DNA of 64,000 nucleotides from assembly GCF_902833055.1 (NCBI RefSeq), contig NZ_CADFEJ010000017.1, positions 62,001-126,000 of the forward strand, read 5' to 3'. The notes beneath the pieces are model-generated. The model was not told where the DNA came from, did no database searches, and saw only the letters and a program-made list of their open reading frames with translations. Shown here in pieces: positions 18,773 to 26,958 of the stretch (positions are counted from its first letter, which is position 1; the number at the start of each line of letters is the position of its first letter). Source of the stretch: Burkholderia territorii (GTDB lineage: Bacteria; Pseudomonadota; Gammaproteobacteria; Burkholderiales; Burkholderiaceae). The position numbers and the translations under genes are program-made.

Positions 18773-19551
18773 GCTACGCGCCCTCCCTGTTCGGCGACAA
18801 CACGCCGGCTCCGTTGCACACCCCGGCGTCGACCGACGCCGCGTTCCAGGCTCGTTCGCTGCTCGATCTGCTGTACGACGGGTTCTTCATGCTGTTCCTG
18901 CTCAAGAACGGCCGCGAGCCCGATAGCGCGAGCGAGTTCAGCACGAAGATCCAGGAATTCCTGTCGGACTTCGAGCGCGGCGCGAAGAAGCTGAACATCC
19001 CGGCCGAGGACGTGTATGGCGCGAAGTTCGCGTATTGCGCGGCGGTCGATGAAATGGTGTTGTCGTCGCAATTCAAGATCCGCACCGACTGGGAGCGCCG
19101 GCCGCTGCAGCTCGTGCTGTTCGGCGAGCAGCTCGCGGGGGAGAAGTTCTTCCAGTATCTCGAGGAATGCCGCGCGCAGGGCGCGGCGCGGCTGCAGTCG
19201 CTGGAGGTGTTTCACATGTGCCTGCTGCTCGGGTTCCAGGGCAAGTATCTGCTCGAGGGGCCGGAGAAGCTCGCATATCTCACCGCACGGCTGGGGGACG
19301 AGATTGCGCACATGAAGGGCAAGCGCGCGGCGTTCGCACCGCATTGGCCGCTGCCGGATCAGATCTCGCACCGGTTGAAGCGCGAGGTGCCGGTTTGGGC
19401 GATCGGCGCGGTGTTCGCGCTCGTGGCCCTGCTCGGGTATCTCGGGCTCAATACTTATCTGAAGGACAAGACGCTGCAGGCGCTGGCGCCTTATTCGCAG
19501 GTGATCAAGGTCGGGCCGGAGTCGGCGAATTTGACGATTTCGTTGCCTTGA
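18769..19551 (+). CDS. tssL: T6SS inner-membrane protein TssL (DotU family)
   Basis: TssL forms the inner-membrane part of the trans-envelope complex with TssM. The 260-aa product has a cytoplasmic helical DotU domain (about 20-190; YCAAVDEMVLSSQ is a hallmark) and one C-terminal membrane helix near 206-226. There is no OmpA-like peptidoglycan-binding extension. It ends the plus-strand operon and is followed by a strong terminator. A 95-bp stretch of its 3' part is repeated at 20546-20640. Confidence 0.96.
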   Translation: MSYAPSLFGDNTPAPLHTPASTDAAFQARSLLDLLYDGFFMLFLLKNGREPDSASEFSTKIQEFLSDFERGAKKLNIPAEDVYGAKFAYCAAVDEMVLSSQFKIRTDWERRPLQLVLFGEQLAGEKFFQYLEECRAQGAARLQSLEVFHMCLLLGFQGKYLLEGPEKLAYLTARLGDEIAHMKGKRAAFAPHWPLPDQISHRLKREVPVWAIGAVFALVALLGYLGLNTYLKDKTLQALAPYSQVIKVGPESANLTISLP

Positions 19552-19593
19552 GGGGCGTTGAGTCGTCGTTTTAACGCGGCTGCTGCTTCGTGG

Positions 19594-19620
19594 AAAAGGA
19601 CCGCCCGGCGGTCCTTTTTT
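19594..19620 (+). terminator. Rho-independent terminator after tssL
   Basis: A perfect 7-bp stem (19598-19604 with 19608-19614) around a 3-nt loop is followed by six T. It ends the tssJKL transcript. Confidence 0.85.
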
Positions 19621-19643
19621 GCTGTGGCGTGCGGGATAAGCCG

Positions 19644-19952
19644 TCAGAGCAGAATGAACTCGTCGTTTTCGACGTAGTACACGAACGCGTCGAACAATTG
19701 CGCGATGCTCGGTTCGTCGACCTGGTCGTGCGCGTTGATGACGATGTCTTCGATCGTCGTGCTGCTTAGCGTGACGCGCCAGCCGGGCGGGGTTGCAGCA
19801 TCCGATACTGCGCCGTCTTTCACGTCTTCGAAGAAGACACCGCTCGTGTCGGGCGTCCATGGCGTCGGTGGTAGGCAGAGCCGCCCGGTGAAGTCACCGG
19901 GATGTTCGAAAACGTGTTTCAACGACACTTCGGTCGCGGTGATAGTCGACAT
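19644..19952 (-). CDS. Small protein of unknown function, immunity-like
   Basis: The 102-aa acidic soluble product has a conserved-looking C-terminal half (TTIEDIVINAHDQ, then FVYYVENDEFILL). This recalls small proteins found beside polymorphic toxins (possibly DUF7716-like), but I could not confirm the family. It is convergent with tssL and has no clear ribosome site. It is the first of several small minus-strand genes between tssL and rhs. A role as an orphan immunity protein is inferred from location. Confidence 0.6.
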   Translation of the reverse strand: MSTITATEVSLKHVFEHPGDFTGRLCLPPTPWTPDTSGVFFEDVKDGAVSDAATPPGWRVTLSSTTIEDIVINAHDQVDEPSIAQLFDAFVYYVENDEFILL

Positions 19953-20156
19953 GGGGTAAGGCGGTGGTAACTAAGAGAAATGTAACGGGCTGTGGACGCA
20001 CTTGCGTTGTAGCGCCCACGTCAGCGAGCCGCGATTGTGCCAAATAGCGCATGCATAAGGTTGGCCGGCGGCTATCTTCGCCACGTCTTCGACTCATCAC
20101 CAGGATACCGGGAAGATGGGGGCCAAGCATGGCGCGTGGCCGCGTCCGGCCGCCAT

Positions 20157-20489
20157 CTAGCCATGCTCGACGATACGATACTCGTCAGGCTTCGCCCACG
20201 ATACCGAACGATAAGGCCCCGTGACTGCCCCGTTTTCCCGGTAATGCTCGACGAGGTCCTGCGGACTCCAGCCTCGTCCGGCCGAAAAGAGTACATTGAG
20301 CTCCGTCAGCATTCTCACGAGATGCTGGCGGTCCGCATCGTCGGAAATTTGCCGTATCCACTGATCTCCCTGTTTATGGAATCCAGCGGTCTGCAACTTC
20401 GGGACGTGCGCAGGTACATCGGAAAGGACAACACACCTGTTGCCTGCAATATCGATCACGACGGTTTCATTTTTCGGGATCGGCATCAT
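20157..20489 (-). CDS. Small hypothetical protein in the orphan-immunity patch
   Basis: The 110-aa product has an N-terminal beta-rich part (VVIDIAGNRCVVLSDVPAHV) and a charged helical middle. It begins with tandem Met codons, so the start is uncertain by one residue. Codon use looks coding, and no opposite-strand alternative is better. No family was recognised. It lies between another small gene and the tssL fragment. Orphan immunity or adaptor is possible but not shown. Confidence 0.5.
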   Translation of the reverse strand: MMPIPKNETVVIDIAGNRCVVLSDVPAHVPKLQTAGFHKQGDQWIRQISDDADRQHLVRMLTELNVLFSAGRGWSPQDLVEHYRENGAVTGPYRSVSWAKPDEYRIVEHG

Positions 20490-20545
20490 TTTCTAACGCT
20501 CGCGCTCACGAGCGTCTTCACGTAGTGATCGTCTGCGCGTTTGAG

Positions 20546-20640
20546 CCGCATTGGCCGCTGCCGGATCAGGCCTCGCACGGTTGAAGCGCGAGGTGCCGGT
20601 TTGGGCGATCGGGGCGGTGTTCGCACTCGCGGCCCCGTTC
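20546..20640 (+). repeat. Duplicated fragment of tssL 3' coding sequence
   Basis: About 95 bp here align with 19339-19433 inside tssL, near 90% identical by eye. One base is deleted (CACGG for CACCGG), so the frame is broken. It covers the start of the region encoding the TssL membrane helix. It has no start codon and is a remnant, not a gene. It marks the far end of a roughly 1.1-kb segment with two small genes between the real tssL and this copy. Confidence 0.85.
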
Positions 20641-20717
20641 GCGAACAATGCTGGCGGGTTCGGCTCCAGGTAGCACTCGCTCAAAAATCTTTTAAGCGAG
20701 CCCGATTGCATCAACTT

Positions 20718-20969
20718 TTAGCCGGCCAAAATTCCAGCAATGCCCTCAAGCTCATCAAGAGAAAAATCTCTCGTCGCCTCAATGCAGACTCCGTAAGACG
20801 AGTCAAATTTCACATTAAACTTCCTGCCTTTATACCTGCAACACAAAACGTCAGCTTCCGGTAGACGAGCGACTTTTTCGAGGACAATTCCACTCCTCCC
20901 CGAGCACAAAGCGCCGCAGACGCTATCGAAATCCAGAGTATCCAGATCTCTCGAATTGAACTCTCGCAT
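20718..20969 (-). CDS. Small hypothetical protein, immunity-like
   Basis: From the ATG at 20969 the product is 83 aa (91 if a TTG further upstream is used). It is a compact mixed alpha/beta protein with CRYKGRKFNVKFDSSYGV in the middle and an acidic C-terminal helix. GC is lower than in the T6SS genes. It starts 37 bp after a 55-codon ORF on the same strand, an arrangement like toxin tail then immunity. Family not recognised. Confidence 0.5.
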   Translation of the reverse strand: MREFNSRDLDTLDFDSVCGALCSGRSGIVLEKVARLPEADVLCCRYKGRKFNVKFDSSYGVCIEATRDFSLDELEGIAGILAG

Positions 20970-21005
20970 CGCTAAGTACCCTATCTCAATCAAGATCCCT
21001 GCTCG

Positions 21006-21173
21006 TCAGGTTAATACCGGCCCGAATCGCTCGGACGATCCGACGACGTAGTTGTACACGTCATCGCCTTGATAGCCCTGGCCGTTTTCTTTCCGTGCAA
21101 GTATAGGCCCTGCATTGCCGGCAAGCGAATTTCCCCCCGAGTAAAGCGCAGTAGGTGCATCGTGGTCCGTCAT
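21006..21173 (-). CDS. Unexplained 55-codon ORF, possible displaced toxin fragment
   Basis: ATG at 21173, TGA at 21008-21006, with a stop eight codons upstream of the ATG. The product is Gly/Asn-rich in its first half and ends YNYVVGSSERFGPVLT. Codon choice looks coding, but there is no good ribosome site. It may be the tail of a lost Rhs-type toxin domain paired with the small gene downstream; this is speculative. The interval 21174-21457 holds nothing I recognise apart from repeated AATTGCGC words near 21187-21210. Confidence 0.3.
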   Translation of the reverse strand: MTDHDAPTALYSGGNSLAGNAGPILARKENGQGYQGDDVYNYVVGSSERFGPVLT

Positions 21174-21457
21174 GAAAAAGCCAATCGAATTGCGCGCTCA
21201 ATTGCGCAATTTATGCGCCAATCGCGTCATTCCCTTACCGCACGCGCCTTTCCTCCACGCGAACCCAATTGCACATCCAAGCAATCGACTCACCTTCCTT
21301 TCAATCGATCGCTATCGAAGCGACATTATGGGAGACCGTTGATACAGACATCAAAACAATGCCACCTCTCTCGATCGAAAGGTCGAAAACACTGATAATG
21401 ACAAGCTCAGATCGGCGGCGTCATAGTCTTTCGGCTACCGGTTTAGCCGAGACACCA

Positions 21458-21951
21458 TCAACCACCACTCCCAATCAAATCGAACGAGCGAGACAAATAG
21501 TCCGCCCCAGCCTCTTTGATACCCTCATCCTCACTAGCCAGAGCCTGCTTTGCGAATTTAATCATCAGATCCCGACCAAGCCCATAACACAATTCCAACA
21601 AACAACGATACCCCTAATAATCTGCATTTATAAGAATCGCATTTATCTCACCCTCAATACGCCCCATCACCCAGTCACGCGGCAACTGCAATATTAATTC
21701 TCGACATTCCTCCGTAAATCCATTTACATAGCTAGCCAACGAGACCAGCTGCGCAAAAAAAATACAACCCTCTCCATAGGTGGATAAGATGCCACCAAAC
21801 TGATGGCCAGCGATCTCTCATCCGGAACAAGAAGTGCATTCCGAATCAAATCAGTTGCCGATACCTTTCTCAAAAACTCCCTTCTCAATCCGACGTAATC
21901 ACAAAAAGCCCTCTTAAGTTCACCCCAAGAATTGATATCTCGAGCCTCCAC
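21458..21951 (-). pseudogene. Decayed immunity-like gene (frameshift plus in-frame stop)
   Basis: Reading starts at a GTG (21951) with MEARDINSWGELKRAF. At an 8-base T-run (21762-21755) the frame is lost. Adding one base restores a coherent second frame (FAQLVSLASYVNGF, then LILQLPRDWVMGRIEGE). A TAG at 21616-21614 then interrupts, and coding continues in the same frame (YGLGRDLMIKFAKQ) to a TGA at 21460-21458. The restored protein would be about 164 aa, helical and HEAT-like in look. Two independent lesions make this a real pseudogene rather than one sequencing error. It lies next to the rhs immunity gene. Confidence 0.7.
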
Positions 21952-22042
21952 AATTACTTACTCCCGGTCTTAATTCAAGGAATATTTTTTGCGCTTCCCA
22001 ATAAATTTCCACGCCGGGAGCCGTTCGAGCGATCTTTCGTTA

Positions 22043-22294
22043 CTACGCTTCTGACAAGTATGCCTTCAACATCTCTAGAAGCTCAGTTTTTGAATAGACG
22101 AACTCCTCTCCCGCACTCATCCCACCAATCGTGTCGAGCAGCGTGTCGAGCCTCTTATCACCATAGCGATATGCCCTGGCATCAAGCGACTTGAGATAGA
22201 CATATTGAGCACAGATTTCTGGGTCGTAGGATTGCGTCTCGATGAACTCCATTATTTCCGTGACTAGTTTCAGTTTTTCATCGCGTTGATTCAT
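22043..22294 (-). CDS. Probable immunity protein for the Rhs toxin
   Basis: The 83-aa acidic helical product starts at MNQRDEKLKLV. The ATG at 22294 was chosen because an AGGTG site lies 6 bp upstream; an earlier ATG (22309) overlaps the rhs stop but has no ribosome site. It begins 2 bp after the rhs stop codon, the standard place for the cognate immunity of an Rhs C-terminal toxin. No membrane helix, so it probably binds the toxin in the cytoplasm. Family not recognised. Confidence 0.75.
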   Translation of the reverse strand: MNQRDEKLKLVTEIMEFIETQSYDPEICAQYVYLKSLDARAYRYGDKRLDTLLDTIGGMSAGEEFVYSKTELLEMLKAYLSEA

Positions 22295-22296
22295 CG

Positions 22297-25200
22297 TCAG
22301 CACCTGCATGGACAATTAATTGCTCTGCCGCCCGGCGTCGCCTTGCCTTGATCTATGTCTGCCTTGGTCGGTGGGTAGTGGGGCAAATCGAGAACCTCGC
22401 CATCACTCATCTTAGGATGAACACGATTCACTGCTCCAGAATGGTCATACGTCTCTTCCCAACTGCGGACTTGACCAGTAGCAGGATTCCATTCGGTAAC
22501 ATGTGATCGTCCTCTAGTCGGCCCGGCAGTTCTGGCTAATGCTTCTTTATCGTAGTATCGGATACGTCCGTCTGGAAGCGCACGCGTTCGATCAGCAGTC
22601 GCCTGTGCTCCTTCAAGCGCTGACAGCTTCCGACGAAGTTTATCTGCTGGACTATCGCATCTGAGCCCCAGCGGATCAACCCAATCGATGGAGTTAGGCG
22701 CGTACTGGAATGCATTCAACCCACCTTGCAGTCCAATCGGATCCTTGCTGATGAACCGCCCGCTGTTCGGATCGTAGTACCGATGCCGGTTGTAGTGCAG
22801 CCCCGTCTCCTCATCAACCTGCTGCCCCTGAAACCGCAACGGATTCCTCGCCACGATCCCCGCCGCCTTCGACGCCCGCGCAATGACGTCGCGCGCTTCA
22901 CCCCACGCCTTATACGACGCTTCCCACACGACATCGCCGTCATCGTCCGTCAGCAACTGCGGCGTACCGATCTGATCGCAGTGGTAATAGAACACCGCCG
23001 CATCACCGCGCCGCTCCGGCAGCTTCTGTAGCGGATCTTCCTCCGGCACATAGCGGTCGGTACTCTTCCACTCCGGCGTCGAGATTCCCTCGACCGGCTC
23101 CGCCACATACTGCGCCAGCGGCACGAATGTCCCCGGCTCGTACAGATAATGCGTGCCGCGCTCGCCGTCACTCTCGTACGCCAGCGTGTCACCGTCCCAC
23201 CCGAAGACCGTGCGCTCGCCGTCCACCTCTTTGGCAATCCGGCGGCCGAACGCATCATAGAAATACCGCGCCCGCCTCTGCCGCGACGTCTCCGCAACCC
23301 GCGCGGACATCAAGCGATTGAACTCGTCCCACTCGTATTCCTGCTCGCCGGCCGGCGTGCGCTTGCGCACCAGATTCCCGCGCGCGTCATACTCGAAGTG
23401 CATCCCCGCATACGCCTTCAGCAGGTTGCCGAGCACCTTCGGCACCTCAACCGGCAACGTGCTGTCCGGCCGCACCGGGCTCGGACGCGAAGCCGGCGTT
23501 TCCGTGGTCCGCGCCGGATCGATGATGTTGCTCGCAGGATCGAACGCAAACCGTTCCTTCGCGACCGGGCTGATCGCCTCGATCAATCGCCCGACCGGAT
23601 CGTATCGATAGTCGATCCCGCCTTTGCGACTGTCCTCGATTCGCGACAACTGCCCCGCCGCGTCATAGCGATACCGCCGCTCGGCAAGCGGCGCCGGCGA
23701 TGTCGCTCGTTGAATCGTCTGCTGCAGCACGCGCCCGGCCGGATCGTAATGCGTGCGTTGCCCGACCTTGCTCGACAGCACACGCACCGTCTCGCGATGA
23801 AGATCGTCGCGCTCGAACTGCACGCGCTCGTCGCCATCGAGCAGCATCCCGTGCACATGTCCCGAGCCATACATGAGCCAATCGACCACATGCCCGTCCG
23901 GCCGCACCGTTCTTCGCCGGTTGCCGAGTTCGTCGTACTCGTGATGCCAGACGTAGCTGCGCCGCTCGCCGAACAGATCGTACGCGTGATGTTCGCGCAC
24001 GAGGTTGCCGACCGGATCGAAGAAGAACTGCACGCGGCTGTAACGGTTCACCGCGTCGATCAGCTTGCCACTCGGGTCGTAGGCGAACCGTTCCTCGCTT
24101 TGCCCGGCAACACGCTTCATCAACCGGCCGTTCGCATCGACGTCGATCGCCGTTACGCAGCCGGCTTCATCTACCGAAACGAGGCTGCCGGTCTCCTTGT
24201 CGTACTGATAGCGCGTCGACTTGCCGTCGAAGCCGACTTCCTCGATCAGCCGCCCGGCCGGATCGTAATGGAACTGGTACGTCGCAAAGTTCGCATCGGT
24301 GAGCGCACTCAGGCGGCCGAGACGGTCATACCGATACGCGAGCGTCTGCCCGAGCGCATCCGCGCGACTCGCGATTCGGCCGACGGCGTCATAGCCGTAT
24401 CGCGTCGACCGGTTCAGTTGATCGGTATGCCGTAACAACCGGCCTTCGGCATCGTATTGCACCTGCTCGACGCCGGCCGGCGAGCGAATCTCCGTCAACT
24501 GCCCGTTCGGGCCGTAACGATAAGCGACCATGCCACCCGACGCATCCTTGCTCTCGATCAAGCGACCGATGTCGTCGTAACGCCACTCGGTCTTCTTGCC
24601 CGAGCAATCCGTATAGCTCGTGAGCTGCCCGGCGTCGTTGTATTCGAGGGCCTTCGAGCCGCCCTTCGCATCGGTGATCTGCGTCGGCAAACCCTTGCCG
24701 TTGTAGCCGTACTTCGTCGCGTGCCCGAGCGGATCGATTTCTTCGACGAGATTGCCGGCATCGTCGTACTTGCGCTCCCACACGTTCCCGTTCGGGTCGA
24801 CGAGCCGGATCATCTGATCCTTGTCGTCGTACGCCATCTCGACGATGCTGCCGTCGGCGCGTTCATGCTGAACCAGATTGCCGCGTGCGTCGTAATCCCG
24901 CCGCTCGATGCTGCCGTCCTGACGGATATGCAGAACCAGATTGTGATGCGCATCGCGACGGAACCACTCCTGATTGCCGTCCGGATGGATGATCCGGTAC
25001 ACGTAACCGTGGATATTGAAGTAGTACCGCGTCATCTGGCCGAGCGCGTCGGTCACGTAGGTCAGACGGATATTCGGATGCCATGCGAGCCGGAGATCGA
25101 GGCTGCCGTCATCCGCATATTCGCGTATGCATTTGGCATCCGCGTTGTCTTCGGCATCCGCGCCATCCCATTCGAGCGTCATACCGCGGCCGGTACGATC

Positions 25201-26907
25201 GGTATAGCGCGTCACAAGGTGGCGGTGATATTGATACGTCCGCGCATTGCCGTGGCGATCGACTGCACGTACGAGATCGCCGTTCGCGTCGTACTCGTAG
25301 CTCGCCAGCGCGCGGCGTGCGCCATCCTCCAGCACATGCTCGATCAGCACGATCCGACCATGCTCGTCATGCTCGAACGCCAGCACGTTACCGCTCGCGT
25401 CGATCAAGCGCGCAAGCCGATCGAGCGCATCGTAGTCGCACGTAATCGTGTTGCCGGCGCGATCCTTTTGCATCGCGAACCGGAACGCATCTCCACGGCG
25501 CTCGTACACGTGCAGTTCATCGTGGCCGTACGCGACCGTCACCCACGTATCGTCGAGTCGCGACAGCGTCAGGTTTTCCGATAGGTCGTCGTGCACAGCA
25601 CCGACAGCGAGTGCCGGATAATCGATGCTGCGCCCCTCGGCATCGCGAAAGATCCACTGGCCGTTCTTCACGTCGATGCGTGTCGTATAAGGCGTAATCC
25701 ATCGCGCACCCAGTTCACCGTTGTCATAGGCCGACAACCGGGAGCGATAAGTCCGCCCCCACACGAGCGGCAGCGCGCCCGGCAGGTCGAAATCCACATG
25801 CGAGAACGTTTCGTCGCCGAACGCGAAATCGATGGAAGCCGGCGACGCGCCGACGCCGCAAGCCTTGCACCTGCTCTTTCCCGCGCCTTCGGCCGGTGCT
25901 TGCGCGTCGGTTTTCTCGAGCCCGTCCTGACCGCGCGTCTTCTTCGCCTGGCTCTTCCCGGCCGCCTTGACGTCGGCGCTCTGCTCATGAAGCTTCGAGC
26001 GTGCCTTGACGCGCCCAACGGCCTCGATCAACTGCAACACGAGCCACATCATCTTGCCTTCTTCGCTGCCGGCAAGCGAACGGATCGACGTCGCGATCTT
26101 CGGCGCTTCGGTCCGCAAGAACGTCACCGTGCCGCGAAACGGTTCGAGCCACGCATCCGGTGCGAGTTTCGCCACCGTGCCCGCCGTCTTGTTGACCACC
26201 TTCTTGCCGAGCACCTTGGTGCCTTCATATGCGAACTGGATACCGTCGCCCACACGGCTCGGGCTATACCACGGCCGGTTGTCCGCCATCTTCTTCGCAA
26301 GCTGCTCCTGGCGTTTCAAATTCGCGTTGGCGTCAAACAGTTGCCCATGCAACGCCTTGTCCATGCCCGTCGCCAGCGCGAGCATGAGCTCCTCGGATTT
26401 GGACGCGCAGCCGTCCAGCAGCTCGACGAGGCCGGCCTTCAGCTTGTTGAGAAAATCTTCGATCTCCGTCGCGCACGTCGCATTGATGTGCGTGACCAGC
26501 ACGGAGATGATCGCGGCACCCAGGTTGTTGCGCGTGGCCAGCAATTCGTGACGCACGAGCGCGAGCAGCGGACGCGCCGACATACGGAACGGTGCGAGCG
26601 TCGGCGGAAGCGGAATGATGCCGAGCAGGTTGATCGCGAGACTCATGTAGTCGAGCACCTGCCCGCCGCGCTTCTCGACAATCTCGGCAATATCGCCGAG
26701 CGCGTCGACCATCGCCATGATGTTGCCGACGATCGGCACCGCGCCGGCAAACGTCTTCACATCCTCGAACGTGATGTGATTGCCGCTGATGCGGCGCAAC
26801 CATGCGTCGAAGCGGTTGCCGACCGCCGCCACGTCCTTCGGCGAAACATCACTGAGCCAGGTAACGGCCTGTTCCTTCTCGGCGCCCGGTGGAAGTTGTT
26901 GTGCCAT
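22297..26907 (-). CDS. rhs: Rhs-repeat polymorphic toxin, T6SS cargo
   Basis: The 1536-aa product has an N-terminal region (1-340) with hydrophobic helices near 50-75 and 85-110 and no visible PAAR motif, then a CKACG element and a DUF6531-like entry (HVDFDLPGALPLVWGRTYRS, about 368-387). About twenty YD/RHS repeats forming the shell follow, then the core-end signature (DPIGLQGGLNAFQY, then DPLGL). After residue 1415 comes a variable 121-aa tip with RIRYYDKEAL, a SHVTEWNP motif and RVHPK, ending in a Cys-rich NCPCRC. The tip should be the toxic enzyme, possibly a nuclease, activity unassigned. It lies 51 bp after vgrG2 and 2 bp before its immunity gene. No EagR-type chaperone gene is adjacent. 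Confidence 0.92.
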   Translation of the reverse strand: MAQQLPPGAEKEQAVTWLSDVSPKDVAAVGNRFDAWLRRISGNHITFEDVKTFAGAVPIVGNIMAMVDALGDIAEIVEKRGGQVLDYMSLAINLLGIIPLPPTLAPFRMSARPLLALVRHELLATRNNLGAAIISVLVTHINATCATEIEDFLNKLKAGLVELLDGCASKSEELMLALATGMDKALHGQLFDANANLKRQEQLAKKMADNRPWYSPSRVGDGIQFAYEGTKVLGKKVVNKTAGTVAKLAPDAWLEPFRGTVTFLRTEAPKIATSIRSLAGSEEGKMMWLVLQLIEAVGRVKARSKLHEQSADVKAAGKSQAKKTRGQDGLEKTDAQAPAEGAGKSRCKACGVGASPASIDFAFGDETFSHVDFDLPGALPLVWGRTYRSRLSAYDNGELGARWITPYTTRIDVKNGQWIFRDAEGRSIDYPALAVGAVHDDLSENLTLSRLDDTWVTVAYGHDELHVYERRGDAFRFAMQKDRAGNTITCDYDALDRLARLIDASGNVLAFEHDEHGRIVLIEHVLEDGARRALASYEYDANGDLVRAVDRHGNARTYQYHRHLVTRYTDRTGRGMTLEWDGADAEDNADAKCIREYADDGSLDLRLAWHPNIRLTYVTDALGQMTRYYFNIHGYVYRIIHPDGNQEWFRRDAHHNLVLHIRQDGSIERRDYDARGNLVQHERADGSIVEMAYDDKDQMIRLVDPNGNVWERKYDDAGNLVEEIDPLGHATKYGYNGKGLPTQITDAKGGSKALEYNDAGQLTSYTDCSGKKTEWRYDDIGRLIESKDASGGMVAYRYGPNGQLTEIRSPAGVEQVQYDAEGRLLRHTDQLNRSTRYGYDAVGRIASRADALGQTLAYRYDRLGRLSALTDANFATYQFHYDPAGRLIEEVGFDGKSTRYQYDKETGSLVSVDEAGCVTAIDVDANGRLMKRVAGQSEERFAYDPSGKLIDAVNRYSRVQFFFDPVGNLVREHHAYDLFGERRSYVWHHEYDELGNRRRTVRPDGHVVDWLMYGSGHVHGMLLDGDERVQFERDDLHRETVRVLSSKVGQRTHYDPAGRVLQQTIQRATSPAPLAERRYRYDAAGQLSRIEDSRKGGIDYRYDPVGRLIEAISPVAKERFAFDPASNIIDPARTTETPASRPSPVRPDSTLPVEVPKVLGNLLKAYAGMHFEYDARGNLVRKRTPAGEQEYEWDEFNRLMSARVAETSRQRRARYFYDAFGRRIAKEVDGERTVFGWDGDTLAYESDGERGTHYLYEPGTFVPLAQYVAEPVEGISTPEWKSTDRYVPEEDPLQKLPERRGDAAVFYYHCDQIGTPQLLTDDDGDVVWEASYKAWGEARDVIARASKAAGIVARNPLRFQGQQVDEETGLHYNRHRYYDPNSGRFISKDPIGLQGGLNAFQYAPNSIDWVDPLGLRCDSPADKLRRKLSALEGAQATADRTRALPDGRIRYYDKEALARTAGPTRGRSHVTEWNPATGQVRSWEETYDHSGAVNRVHPKMSDGEVLDLPHYPPTKADIDQGKATPGGRAINCPCRC

Positions 26908-26958
26908 GTCGTTCTTCGTTCAATTCGTTTTTTTCAAGACGGCTGACAAGCCGCCCTC

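Noticed and set aside
21269..21697. 142-codon plus-strand frame in the low-GC patch
   Set aside because: No ribosome site, no recognisable protein features, and it lies across the better supported minus-strand pseudogene.
23000..26000. Short repeats in rhs as a possible CRISPR
   Set aside because: They are degenerate YD-repeat codons without constant spacers; no CRISPR array or cas gene was seen anywhere in the window.
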